A stretch of DNA of 15,351 bases from CAYNEL01 sp964396225 (GCA_964396225.1 CAYNEL010000020.1:1-15351); one strand, 5' to 3'; positions 1 to 7,779 are shown, numbered from the stretch's first letter. The notes: generated by a model from the letters alone, not told the origin. Translations and numbers: made by a program.

Positions 1-1611
<1,611 letters not shown>

Positions 1612-1626
1612 AGAAAATCAAAACCA

Positions 1627-1642
1627 AGGCTTATCCAAGCCT
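1627..1642 (-). other. Small hairpin in the secA leader
   Basis: On the minus strand AGGCTT, a four-base loop GGAT and AAGCCT form a perfect 6-bp stem, 15 nt upstream of the secA ATG and just downstream of a purine-rich stretch (AGAGGAGAGG). It could affect translation initiation. No leader peptide similar to SecM is visible. A regulatory role is inference only. Confidence 0.3.
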
Positions 1643-1658
1643 CTCCTCTGCTCGCTCC

Positions 1659-1687
1659 AGTCTAGCGACAAAAACCCCCTCCGTCAA
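1659..1687 (-). promoter_or_regulatory. secA promoter (TTGACG-17-TAGACT)
   Basis: On the minus strand the -35 box TTGACG is at 1682-1687 and the -10 box TAGACT at 1659-1664, with a 17-nt spacer. The predicted start is near 1652, leaving about 40 nt of leader. The -35 box lies in the loop of the terminator hairpin of the upstream gene. The GCTAGACTG around the -10 is repeated exactly upstream of the RseP gene. Confidence 0.7.
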
Positions 1688-1697
1688 AGGAGGGGGT
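1669..1697 (-). terminator. Rho-independent terminator after the 100-residue protein gene
   Basis: On the minus strand ACCCCCTCC pairs with GGAGGGGGT (9 bp, loop TTTGAC) and is followed by a run of T. It sits 15 nt after the stop codon at 1713 and separates that transcript from secA. Confidence 0.85.
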
Positions 1698-1712
1698 CGT
1701 GGGGAATCCGGT

Positions 1713-2015
1713 TCACTCGGAGGGGCAGGCGGCGAACTCACAACTCTCGCCGGTGCGGCCGACGGCTGTAACGCCGTCATCGCACATCTTGACCTCGTCG
1801 GTGCAGCCTTCGGCAGTCACGCCCTGCACTTCGCCCATGGCCGGAGGGGCCGGCGGCGGAGGCGGCGCCATGCCGTCGCCGCTGTCAGCGGGCGCCGGTG
1901 GCATGGTCTCCGGGGTCGAGACCGGCTCGGACTGCGGAGCCAGGAAAAACGCAATCGTCCCAGCGATGAGCACCAGCACGATGACCGCAAAGGTCAGACT
2001 GACTTTTTTGTTCAT
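1713..2015 (-). CDS. Secreted or membrane-anchored small protein with C-terminal four-Cys motif
   Basis: A 100-residue protein. It has a short basic N-terminus, one hydrophobic segment at about residues 5-25 (signal anchor or uncleaved signal peptide), a Pro/Ala-rich linker (about 28-62, including PPPPPAPP) and a C-terminal module with Cys at 71, 78, 92 and 97 containing VGRTGESCEFAACP. Short C-x6-C...GRTG..CEFA.CP modules of this kind recur at the ends of exported proteins of CPR bacteria; I know no biochemical function for them. The arrangement implies an extracytoplasmic disulfide-stabilised head on a flexible stalk. It has its own good promoter and terminator, so it is a single-gene transcript. 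The start context is AGTATG without a Shine-Dalgarno. Confidence 0.8.
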   Translation of the reverse strand: MNKKVSLTFAVIVLVLIAGTIAFFLAPQSEPVSTPETMPPAPADSGDGMAPPPPPAPPAMGEVQGVTAEGCTDEVKMCDDGVTAVGRTGESCEFAACPSE

Positions 2016-2051
2016 ACTGCGTGTTACGGGTTATCCCTCGCACTTGGCAAC

Positions 2052-2080
2052 AGTATAGCAGGTTGCTGGGTAATTTTCAA
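2052..2080 (-). promoter_or_regulatory. Promoter of the 100-residue protein gene (TTGAAA-17-TGC-TATACT)
   Basis: On the minus strand TTGAAA is at 2075-2080 and TATACT at 2052-2057, with a 17-nt spacer and an extended TG element (TGCTATACT). This is the best sigma-70-like match in the window. The expected start is near 2045, giving a leader of about 30 nt. Confidence 0.75.
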
Positions 2081-2105
2081 AACGCGTCAAGCGGCCCGAT
2101 CGCCC

Positions 2106-2453
2106 TTAGAACCGCGCGCCCTCGTCCAATACCAGCTTCTTCTTGATACTCCGGGCGCCCCGGCGTTTGAGCGTCGAAAACTTATCTTTGGCGTGTGCAA
2201 TTTGTCCTTCCAGCTCATCAATAACAAGGTCCACTGAGCCCTCGATGCTCTCGGTCGTGTCCTCGGCCCGGTAGAGCTGGCGAGGGGTCTCCACCATCAC
2301 CTCCACCCGGAACTTCCCCTTTTTGTCGAGGTCTATCTCCACTTCGAATTTCGAGACGGGATCCACCAGCTTCTCGAGACGCTCCAGGCGTTTCTCGATA
2401 TAGGCGTTGGTCCGGGCATCGAGGGTCACTCCCTTGGCAAAGAAGCGTGTCAT
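2106..2453 (-). CDS. hpf: Ribosome hibernation promoting factor, short form (HPF/RaiA family)
   Basis: A 115-residue protein of the sigma-54 modulation / S30AE family, which binds the 30S decoding centre and silences or dimerises ribosomes when growth stops. The features are the beta-alpha-beta-beta-beta-alpha pattern, with an N-terminal FFAKGVTLDARTNAYIEKRL, a VEIDLDKKGKFRVEVMV strand pair, helix two ending IDELEGQIAHAKDKF, and a basic tail (KRRGARSIKKK). It lacks the C-terminal dimerisation domain of long HPF, so it corresponds to the short type. It follows the fibre-like module at a distance of 65 nt, with a plausible extended -10 at 2483-2488, so it may be transcribed alone. Start GTATG, no Shine-Dalgarno. 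Confidence 0.9.
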   Translation of the reverse strand: MTRFFAKGVTLDARTNAYIEKRLERLEKLVDPVSKFEVEIDLDKKGKFRVEVMVETPRQLYRAEDTTESIEGSVDLVIDELEGQIAHAKDKFSTLKRRGARSIKKKLVLDEGARF

Positions 2454-2482
2454 ACGGCGCGATCGTCAGGGATTACGCTTCC

Positions 2483-2490
2483 ATTTTAGC
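2483..2490 (-). promoter_or_regulatory. Candidate extended -10 of the hpf promoter (TGCTAAAAT)
   Basis: On the minus strand TAAAAT lies at 2483-2488 preceded by TGC. The hexamer 17 nt upstream (TGGGAA) is a weak -35, so the call relies on the extended -10 and on the similarity to TGCTATACT upstream of the 100-residue protein gene. Confidence 0.45.
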
Positions 2491-2518
2491 ATCCGACCCG
2501 TGTTCTTCCCAGACGGTT

Positions 2519-2722
2519 TCACAGCAGGCCCTCAAAGGGTCTGGTGAGAGTCGAGATGAGCCAGGGAATGGCCACGGCCAGCCCGATGAGAGGGAGGACG
2601 ATGAGAAGGAGCTGGGCCACGCCACTCCAGAAGATGTAGCGGCGCGTCTTCTCGACCGCCGTCCGGACGGCGTCGAGTTTCTGGTTGAGGAGGGCAAACT
2701 GGGATCGGATTTCGGGATCCAT
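2519..2722 (-). CDS. Small membrane protein, 67 residues
   Basis: The protein has an N-terminal amphipathic helix (about 1-29, LLNQKLDAVRTAVEKTRRY) followed by a long hydrophobic stretch (about 31-58) and a short tail. Small one- or two-TM proteins with a helix of the type KxxxIxxxVEKTRRY are familiar from CPR genomes; the function is unknown. I place the start at ATG 2722 rather than the in-frame TTG two codons upstream, because the upstream gene's TGA stop is only 2 nt before it (TGATTATG), which implies translational coupling. It is the last gene of the fibre-like module. Confidence 0.75.
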   Translation of the reverse strand: MDPEIRSQFALLNQKLDAVRTAVEKTRRYIFWSGVAQLLLIVLPLIGLAVAIPWLISTLTRPFEGLL

Positions 2723-2724
2723 AA

Positions 2725-3273
2725 TCAATTCTCGGAAGGTTCGGGGGGAGGGGCTGGTGTTTGTGCGCTGGCGTCGTCCTCGGTCATGGGAGCATCCGTC
2801 ACCGGTTCCGCCACCGAGACCTCCTGATTGTCGGAGGTTTCATCCTTTTCGTCAACGTCCGCGACGGTCTCCGGTTCCGCTTCGGACGAGATCGGTTCGG
2901 GCGCGAAAGCGGTCGAGGCCATCGACGCTTCAAGGGTTTCCGAAACCTCGTCTTCTTCCTCGTCCCGATGCGTGCGGCGTTCGGAACGCTCCTCTTCCTC
3001 CCACTCGCCGGCATCGACGGAGTGTCCGGCCAGCCGGACGTCCAGGATGAACGCCGCTCGAGTGCCGTAGATGAAGCCGAACCCTCCGAAAAGGAGCAGA
3101 GCGGTGAAAATCCCGGCCTTGGCGCGCCGCCAGAAGAAACCGGGCGGGCGCGGCTCGGCTTCGGCCAGGGATTCGTAGATCCACGGCCGGAACAGACGCG
3201 GGCGGATGACGGGCCGGATCCGCCGCGGGGCGGGCCTGGCACTATCCATCGGACGGCGAGACGAGGGGGGCAT
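2725..3273 (-). CDS. Single-pass membrane protein with basic N-terminus and acidic low-complexity tail
   Basis: A 182-residue protein with three parts. Residues 1-50 are Arg/Pro-rich and basic (for example RPAPRRIRPVIRPRLFRPW). About 53-70 is a TM helix (GIFTALLLFGGFGFIYG). After residue 91 comes an acidic Glu/Asp/Pro-rich tail to the end (EEEERSERR, DEEEDEV, ...PPPEPSEN). The junction TRAAFILDVRLAGHSVDAGE has the spacing of the mature N-terminus of TasA/camelysin proteins (RAxFxDxxxxxGNxxxAGxL), suggesting a decayed or specialised TasA-type start. The charge asymmetry fits a cytoplasmic N-terminus and an exported tail. The start is ATG 3273, 5 nt after the sipW stop, in context CCTATG. The frame stays open upstream across sipW, but that part is a shadow. 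Function unknown. Confidence 0.75.
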   Translation of the reverse strand: MPPSSRRPMDSARPAPRRIRPVIRPRLFRPWIYESLAEAEPRPPGFFWRRAKAGIFTALLLFGGFGFIYGTRAAFILDVRLAGHSVDAGEWEEEERSERRTHRDEEEDEVSETLEASMASTAFAPEPISSEAEPETVADVDEKDETSDNQEVSVAEPVTDAPMTEDDASAQTPAPPPEPSEN

Positions 3274-3278
3274 AGGCT

Positions 3279-3836
3279 TCAGACGATGACGAGACGGCGG
3301 ATGTTGCGTTCGGGATGGCGGGCGAGGGAGAGTTCGGAAGCCGCACGCCATAGGCCGAGACTCTCGTCCAGGATGATGAGGATCGCGGGGATGAGCACTA
3401 GAAAGAGGAAGCCGTTGGGGGTCTTGGCGAAGGTGACGGCGTAACCTAAGTACGGGATATCCAGGAACACCTTGCCGAGGATGTTTTCCGGCCTGACTTC
3501 TTCGCCGTCGGCCAGCTCGTTGGCGTCGCCCTTGGTCCGGAAATACGCCTCCCCCCGCCGCTCCCCCGTCCCGACGATGCGGTGCGTCACGGTGGTCCGC
3601 CCGGAAGGCGCGGAACGGGTGACGATGTCCCCCACCCCGTAAGCCGGCAGGGCCCGGACGAAGATGACACTCCCCGCGGAAAACTCCGGTTCCATCGAGC
3701 CTGAGAGCACCGTGAAAGCCCGGTAGGTGCCGAGCCAGGGCGAAAACGTCAGGAGGAGGACGATGCTGAACAGCAACAGTCCCCCAAGGAGGAGGTGCAG
3801 GAAAGCTTTGGCTGTCAGGTGCAGAAGATGCGTCAT
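3279..3836 (-). CDS. sipW: Signal peptidase I, ER/SipW type
   Basis: A 185-residue membrane serine protease that removes signal peptides. The nucleophile is Ser47 in SGSMEP. His85 in VTHRIVG takes the place of the Lys used by classical bacterial LepB, and Asp104 in TKGDANELAD completes the Ser-His-Asp set of the archaeal/ER/SipW branch. TM helices are at about 13-35 and 142-158, giving two membrane passes with the catalytic domain outside. In Bacillus, SipW processes TasA and TapA; here it lies directly downstream of two TasA-like genes, so they are its likely substrates. A 70-nt gap holding a strong hairpin separates it from them. The start ATG 3836 is in context TGTATG with no Shine-Dalgarno. 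Confidence 0.92.
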   Translation of the reverse strand: MTHLLHLTAKAFLHLLLGGLLLFSIVLLLTFSPWLGTYRAFTVLSGSMEPEFSAGSVIFVRALPAYGVGDIVTRSAPSGRTTVTHRIVGTGERRGEAYFRTKGDANELADGEEVRPENILGKVFLDIPYLGYAVTFAKTPNGFLFLVLIPAILIILDESLGLWRAASELSLARHPERNIRRLVIV

Positions 3837-3855
3837 ACATCATGGATCCTCGATC

Positions 3856-3883
3856 GGCCGCCCCTCCCTTTGGAGAGACGGCC
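3856..3883 (-). other. Strong intercistronic hairpin between tasA-like gene and sipW
   Basis: On the minus strand GGCCGTCTCTCC and GGAGGGGCGGCC form a 12-bp stem (including G-T wobbles) around the loop AAAG. No T-run follows, so it is not a classical terminator. It may protect the upstream fibre-protein mRNA from 3' decay or attenuate sipW expression, giving more substrate than peptidase. That role is inferred. Confidence 0.5.
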
Positions 3884-3906
3884 TCGGAGCATCCAAGCTG
3901 GAAAAC

Positions 3907-4503
3907 TTAGAATCCGCTGCTCAAGTCAGCCGGCCAGCTGGTCGCTGTCGCTTGACGCCCCTGAGCCACAATAGAGGCGTTGTACACCTCGCCTTGGTAG
4001 TCGTCACCAGCAGTCGTCTTGAGACGGACGGTCAGCTGGAACTGGGCCTTGTCTCCGGCTGGGACCGGAATAAGATTAGTGTCTGTACCATCCAGACTGT
4101 AGTAAAAGATGCCAGTGACCGGATCAGTGGTGGAAATTTGCGCCCAAGAAGCACCGTTCCAGTGTTCGACCTTTGCCACCTCTATGAGGGAATTGTCTGG
4201 ACTGGTGATAGTGCTCCCAGAGTTGTCCCACGCGCCGAAAGCCGCACCGCGTAGATGGATGTCTGTCGTCGAAGTGTTCTTGACATCGAAATTCACGAGA
4301 CGTGTTTCGCCAGGGAGAATGCCAGTGATATCGAAATCCAAAGGTGTCACATCGTTCTGATTGAGGATGTCGATACTCAATGTTCCCGCCGTGATGGTGT
4401 TGCCGCTGGCGGTGTCCGTCGTACTGAAGAACGAATACGTCCCGCCGCCTACCACGGCCGCGGCGGCCACGATGACGATAAGACTGCGCAAAATGCCTAA
4501 CAT
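3907..4503 (-). CDS. TasA/camelysin-like secreted protein 1
   Basis: A 198-residue protein with a SipW-type signal peptide: MLGILRSLIVIVAAAAVVGG, followed by the diagnostic mature start TYSFFSTTDTASGNTITAG and LSIDI. The remainder is predicted beta-rich, with a DFDITGILPGETRLVNFDVKN strand pair of the kind seen in the TasA/CalY family (peptidase M73/camelysin fold), Thr/Ser/Asn-rich and without cysteine. TasA forms biofilm fibres in Bacillus and CalY is associated with the cell surface; for this protein fibre formation is inference. It follows paralogue 2 by 37 nt and precedes sipW. Start ATG 4503 in context TTATG, with an A-rich leader. Confidence 0.85.
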   Translation of the reverse strand: MLGILRSLIVIVAAAAVVGGGTYSFFSTTDTASGNTITAGTLSIDILNQNDVTPLDFDITGILPGETRLVNFDVKNTSTTDIHLRGAAFGAWDNSGSTITSPDNSLIEVAKVEHWNGASWAQISTTDPVTGIFYYSLDGTDTNLIPVPAGDKAQFQLTVRLKTTAGDDYQGEVYNASIVAQGRQATATSWPADLSSGF

Positions 4504-4540
4504 AATGTTTTTCTTAGCTGTTTAGTTTGCGTCGGGGCCG

Positions 4541-5119
4541 TCACTCTTCTTCTTCCGGGGCCACCGACTCGGCCACGAAGAATTCCTCCCAGGTGCATTT
4601 CTGGTCCTGGGCGCCGTTACCGGCGCTCTCATCGAGCTGGGCGCGCTGTTGGATGTGCTGGGTGGCGCCTCCGGCCAGCGTGGCTCCCGGAGGAACGCCC
4701 GTCACTTCCACCCGTTCCGCCCCACCCGCCATATCGAGGATATTGCCGCTGTAGACGACCCGGCTGCGCTCGCTCGCGTCCGAACCTGATTCACCCGTGG
4801 TCACGGTCAGGTTCGTCAACGGGCAGAGGCTGCCGCCGAGGTTGTCCACGTACATATAGATCCGGACCGGGAAGACGCTGTCGTTCTCGAGGGCGGCCCG
4901 CGCCCAGGGCGTGTACTGTCCCGGAACGAGATCGCTCGCCACCAGCGGCTTGGCCAGGGCACCGGTGCTCGACTCCCCCTCCACATTGAACTCGACGACG
5001 GCCGTGCTAATGGTGTTGCCGATGATCGAGTCCGAAGCGCTGAAGTAGGAGTACGTGGCTCCGCCCGACGCCGCCAAGACGGCCGTGATGATAACCAGGC
5101 TGCGTATGATGCTGAACAT
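4541..5119 (-). CDS. TasA/camelysin-like secreted protein 2
   Basis: A 192-residue paralogue of the next gene. The signal peptide MFSIIRSLVIITAVLAASGG is almost superimposable on that of the neighbour and is followed by the same mature motif TYSYFSASDSIIGNTIS. It differs in having two cysteines (in SLCPLTN and QKCTWEE), which could form a disulfide, and a Glu-rich end (APEEEE). An upstream in-frame ATG exists, but starting there would place 29 hydrophilic residues before the signal peptide. ATG 5119 (context CGTATG) matches the paralogue start exactly. It is the first gene of the fibre-like module, with a 321-nt upstream gap. Function (surface fibre or camelysin-like) is inferred from family and sipW context. 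Confidence 0.82.
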   Translation of the reverse strand: MFSIIRSLVIITAVLAASGGATYSYFSASDSIIGNTISTAVVEFNVEGESSTGALAKPLVASDLVPGQYTPWARAALENDSVFPVRIYMYVDNLGGSLCPLTNLTVTTGESGSDASERSRVVYSGNILDMAGGAERVEVTGVPPGATLAGGATQHIQQRAQLDESAGNGAQDQKCTWEEFFVAESVAPEEEE

Positions 5120-5294
5120 ACGTGTGTTTACTTTCTGTTGTTTCTCTTTATTTCGCGCCCTATCGACCCCCTGAGGACGCTCCCCCGATGCGCACCAAAA
5201 CACCATGCCGTCCCGCGACTGCTTGGTGCTGCTGTTTGTGTTCCTCTTTGTTTTGGTTTCCCCCTTTTTCTTTTCTGTTGTTTCGGAAGAAAAG

Positions 5295-5341
5295 AAAAAC
5301 AGGCCGTTCAGCGCGACGCGGTGTCGTACCGAATGGCCTGT
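5295..5341 (-). terminator. Rho-independent terminator after murB
   Basis: On the minus strand ACAGGCC (5335-5341) pairs with GGCCTGT (5299-5305), extended inward by TTC/GAA after one mismatch, and is followed by TTTTTCTTTTCTT. It closes the trmD-ftsW-mur cluster about 100 nt after the murB stop. Confidence 0.75.
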
Positions 5342-5404
5342 CGTGTATATCTCTCAACCCTCCGACATCCTCCCATACCTCCCTTGAAGAATGCTCACAT
5401 TTTC

Positions 5405-5433
5405 AGCATACTGCCGGAACCGGAAACGGGCAA
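5405..5433 (-). promoter_or_regulatory. Possible promoter upstream of the TasA-like operon terminator (TTGCCC-17-TATGCT)
   Basis: On the minus strand TTGCCC at 5428-5433 and TATGCT at 5405-5410 are spaced by 17 nt, starting just after the murB stop codon. If active, the transcript would carry a leader of about 280 nt including the intrinsic terminator. The match is moderate (4/6 and 4/6). Confidence 0.3.
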
Positions 5434-5440
5434 GCCGGAC

Positions 5441-6370
5441 TCAGAATCCCACCCACTGCACTTCCTCGCGAAGCTGGACGGAGAATTCCGCCCGGACGCG
5501 CTGTTTGATGATGCTGGCCAGCATCAGGACATCGTCCGCAGTGGCGTGGCCGACGTTCAGGACGTAGTTGGGATGGCGGTCGCTCACCATAGCGTCCCCC
5601 ACCCGTTTGCCCCGCAATCCAGCTTCATCGATGAGTCAGCCGGCCGGAAGCTTGTTGCCCCGGGCCTCCATCCCGGTGTCGCGCTTGAAACGCTCGAGAA
5701 GCTTGGCCTCCCGGATTTCTGGGTTCATGAAGAATGAGCCGGCGCACTGGGCGTCCTGGGGATGCTTCTTTTCCCGCTGGCGGACGGTTTCCTCCATGGT
5801 CTGCCGGATCCCGGCCGCATCGCCTTCAGAAAAACTGAACTCGGCGGAGAGCACCAGCCACTCGGGATGGGTCTTGAAGTAGCTCGAGCGGTAGCCGAAC
5901 TCGCAGCGTCCGGGGATGAAGTGTCCCGTCTCGAGGGTCTTTATGTTGAAGGCTCGGACGTGGGAGACAACCGAGCCAATCTCGGTACCGAAAGCGCCGG
6001 CGTTGCCGCGGATGGCCCCGCCCACCGAACCCGGAATGCCGGCCATGCGCTCGAGGCCCGACAGTCCCCGCTCGGCCGCGCCGCGGAGAAACGCCTGGAG
6101 GTCGGCTCCCGCTTCGGCCCGCGCAGTCGTGCCGTCGAAGGAGACGGCGGTGTTCTCCATCTTCATCACCAGTCCCGGGAAACCCTTGTCCGCGAAGAGG
6201 ACATTGCTGCCGCCGCCTAAGACGAAGATGGGCAGGCATTTCTCCCGCGCCCACTCGAAGCACTCCCGCACGTCGTCCTCGTTCTTGGCCGAAGCGAAAT
6301 AACGCGCCTCCCCGCCGATGCGGAAGGTGGTGTACGAGGCGAGCGGGACGTGTTCACGGAGAGCGAGCAT
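5441..6370 (-). pseudogene. murB: UDP-N-acetylenolpyruvoylglucosamine reductase MurB, interrupted by in-frame TGA
   Basis: MurB is the FAD/NADPH enzyme that reduces UDP-GlcNAc-enolpyruvate to UDP-MurNAc. The reading frame from ATG 6370 spans 309 codons. FAD-binding motifs are FRIGGEARYF, LGGGSNVLF and GIPGSVGGAIRGNAG (about 111-125). Catalytic candidates are Tyr160/Arg161, Ser212 in AGSFFMNP and Glu303 in REEVQ. Codon 245 (5636-5638) is TGA, where the family has Trp in PAGWLI. The 64 codons after it are intact MurB sequence (LIDEAGLRGKRVGDAMVSDR, HPNYVLNVG, VRAEFSVQL) and end at a natural TGA. Without readthrough the protein stops at residue 244 and loses the catalytic Glu. It lies 8 nt after murC and is last in the cluster. 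It may be a real nonsense mutation, a one-base sequence error, or a readthrough site; labelled a pseudogene only because of the stop. Confidence 0.85.
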
Positions 6371-6378
6371 AGGGGTGG

Positions 6379-7779
6379 TTAGCGTTTGAGGAACGAGCGG
6401 CCCACCTCCCAGACGGAGCCGGCGCCCAGGGTCACCACCACGTCCCCGGGCCGGGCTTCTTCGCGGAGACGGACTACGGCCTCCTCGGCACGCGGGATGT
6501 GGACGGCCGTGCCTGGCCGGTAAGTGTTCATCAGTCTGACTAGGTCGGCCGACGAGACCGAACCGGCCTCCTCCCGGGCGCTGCCGTAGACGTCGAGGAC
6601 GATGGTGCTATCGGCCAGGTCGAAACTCTGGGCGAACTCCTGGAGAAAGGTGGCCGTCCGGCTGTAGGTGTGGGGATGGAAAACCACGCGGAGCGGATGT
6701 TCGGGGAAATGTTCACGCGCCGCCCGGAGAGTGGCCAGGATCTCGGCCGGATGGTGGGCGTAGTCGTCGTACACGAGGACGCCGTCACGCTGGCCGATGA
6801 GTTCGAAACGCCGTTCCACGCCAGGGAAACGGGCCAGCGCCTCGCCGACCGCCCCAAGATCGAGCTTCAGGTCGTGGCAAAGGGCCATGACGCCTGCCGC
6901 GTTGACAGCGTTGTGCTCCCCGGGCACGGAAAGCCGGAACTCCCCCAATGGCTCCTCGCCCCGGAGCAGGGTGAAGCGTTGGAGGGCACCTCCGGCTTCC
7001 CGAGGATCGAGGACGGTCCGGCCGACGATGCGGTAGTCATTGTCTTCGACCAGGCCGTAACGGAGACGCTGGCCCGCCTTGGCTTCCGACACGGCCAGCG
7101 CCCGAGCGTGGTCGCCGCACACCACGAGGTGGCCCGCGGCCGGCAGACGCTCGATGAAACGCTCGAAGACCGCCTCGTAGCTTTGGGTATCCGGGAAATA
7201 GTCGGGGTGGTCCCAATCCACGTTGGTAAGGAGGATGCCGAAGGGCTGGTAATGAGAGAGCTTGTCCTGGTACTCGTCGGCTTCGAGGACAAAATAGGAG
7301 CCCGCGCCGACAAGCGCGTTGCCACCCCATTCCCGAACGCGGCTGCCGAGGAGGGCGGTCGGCCGGGTACCGGCGGCCTCGAGTGCCACAGCCAGCATAG
7401 CGGCTGTAGTGGTCTTGCCGTGGCTGCCCGCCACACAGAGGGCGAGGCTGCCCCGGGTGAGATGGCCGACCGCCTCCGGGTAACTCATCACCGGTTTGCC
7501 GGAGTCGAAAGCCGCCCGGAGCTCTGGATTGGTCTCTGGGGCGTAGGCGGTGGAGTAGATGAAGGCTTCCGCCTTGGCCGGTAGATGCTCGGCCGAGAAA
7601 CCGACGAGCGGGACGATCCCCAGACGCTCGAGTACGGCGTCGGTGAAAAAACGCTCCTCCGTGTCGCTCCCCGTCACCCTGACACCCTGGCGCTGGAGGA
7701 TTTCGGCCAGGCCGGTCATGCCGGCGCCCTTGATGCCGATCAGATGGACGTGTCGGAAATCCGCGAATTCGGCAGGCAT
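6379..7779 (-). CDS. murC: UDP-N-acetylmuramate--L-alanine ligase MurC
   Basis: A 466-residue ATP-dependent ligase that adds the first amino acid of the peptidoglycan stem peptide. The N-terminal Rossmann domain has HLIGIKGAGMTGLAEIL (about 12-28). The ATP-binding P-loop AGSHGKTTT is at about 117-125, the metal/ligand region LEADEYQD at about 165-172, NVDWDHPDYF at 186-195, and the C-terminal domain has YDDYAHHPAEI (about 337-347) and HPHTYSRT. Length and motifs are complete. It starts at ATG 7779 in context ACCTATG, 31 nt after murG, and shares the 11-mer TCCCGAAACCT upstream of its start with murG. It supplies the step after MurB. Confidence 0.96.
   Translation of the reverse strand: MPAEFADFRHVHLIGIKGAGMTGLAEILQRQGVRVTGSDTEERFFTDAVLERLGIVPLVGFSAEHLPAKAEAFIYSTAYAPETNPELRAAFDSGKPVMSYPEAVGHLTRGSLALCVAGSHGKTTTAAMLAVALEAAGTRPTALLGSRVREWGGNALVGAGSYFVLEADEYQDKLSHYQPFGILLTNVDWDHPDYFPDTQSYEAVFERFIERLPAAGHLVVCGDHARALAVSEAKAGQRLRYGLVEDNDYRIVGRTVLDPREAGGALQRFTLLRGEEPLGEFRLSVPGEHNAVNAAGVMALCHDLKLDLGAVGEALARFPGVERRFELIGQRDGVLVYDDYAHHPAEILATLRAAREHFPEHPLRVVFHPHTYSRTATFLQEFAQSFDLADSTIVLDVYGSAREEAGSVSSADLVRLMNTYRPGTAVHIPRAEEAVVRLREEARPGDVVVTLGAGSVWEVGRSFLKR

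Larger units (their letters stand above)
5120..5440 (-). promoter_or_regulatory. Intergenic leader region between murB and the TasA-like operon
   Basis: About 320 nt with no convincing gene. It holds a candidate promoter (5405-5433), the terminator at 5295-5341, a 12-bp inverted repeat that includes the terminator's T-tract (5265-5276 with 5288-5299), and a 13-nt direct repeat GAAACAACAGAAA (minus strand; 5272-5284 and 5132-5144), one copy lying 12 nt upstream of the TasA-like start. No clear promoter is visible between the terminator and the start codon. Confidence 0.5.

Noticed and set aside
3274..3843. N-terminal extension of the acidic-tail protein across sipW
   Set aside because: The extension is the off-frame reading of sipW and is His/Arg/Gly/Pro-rich; the start at 3273 has the CCTATG context 5 nt after the sipW stop.
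5120..5206. Upstream start for the second TasA-like protein
   Set aside because: It would put 29 hydrophilic residues before a signal peptide that aligns from its first residue with the paralogue.
5160..5357. 65-codon minus-strand open frame in the murB-TasA gap
   Set aside because: It runs through the terminator stem and the A-rich repeat, has low-complexity Lys/Asn/Gln composition in its centre and no domain.
5636..5638. Genetic code with TGA as Trp or Gly
   Set aside because: TGG encodes Trp throughout, and TGA is the natural stop of several intact genes here (sipW, rseP, Wzz-like, murB end), so a global reassignment does not fit.
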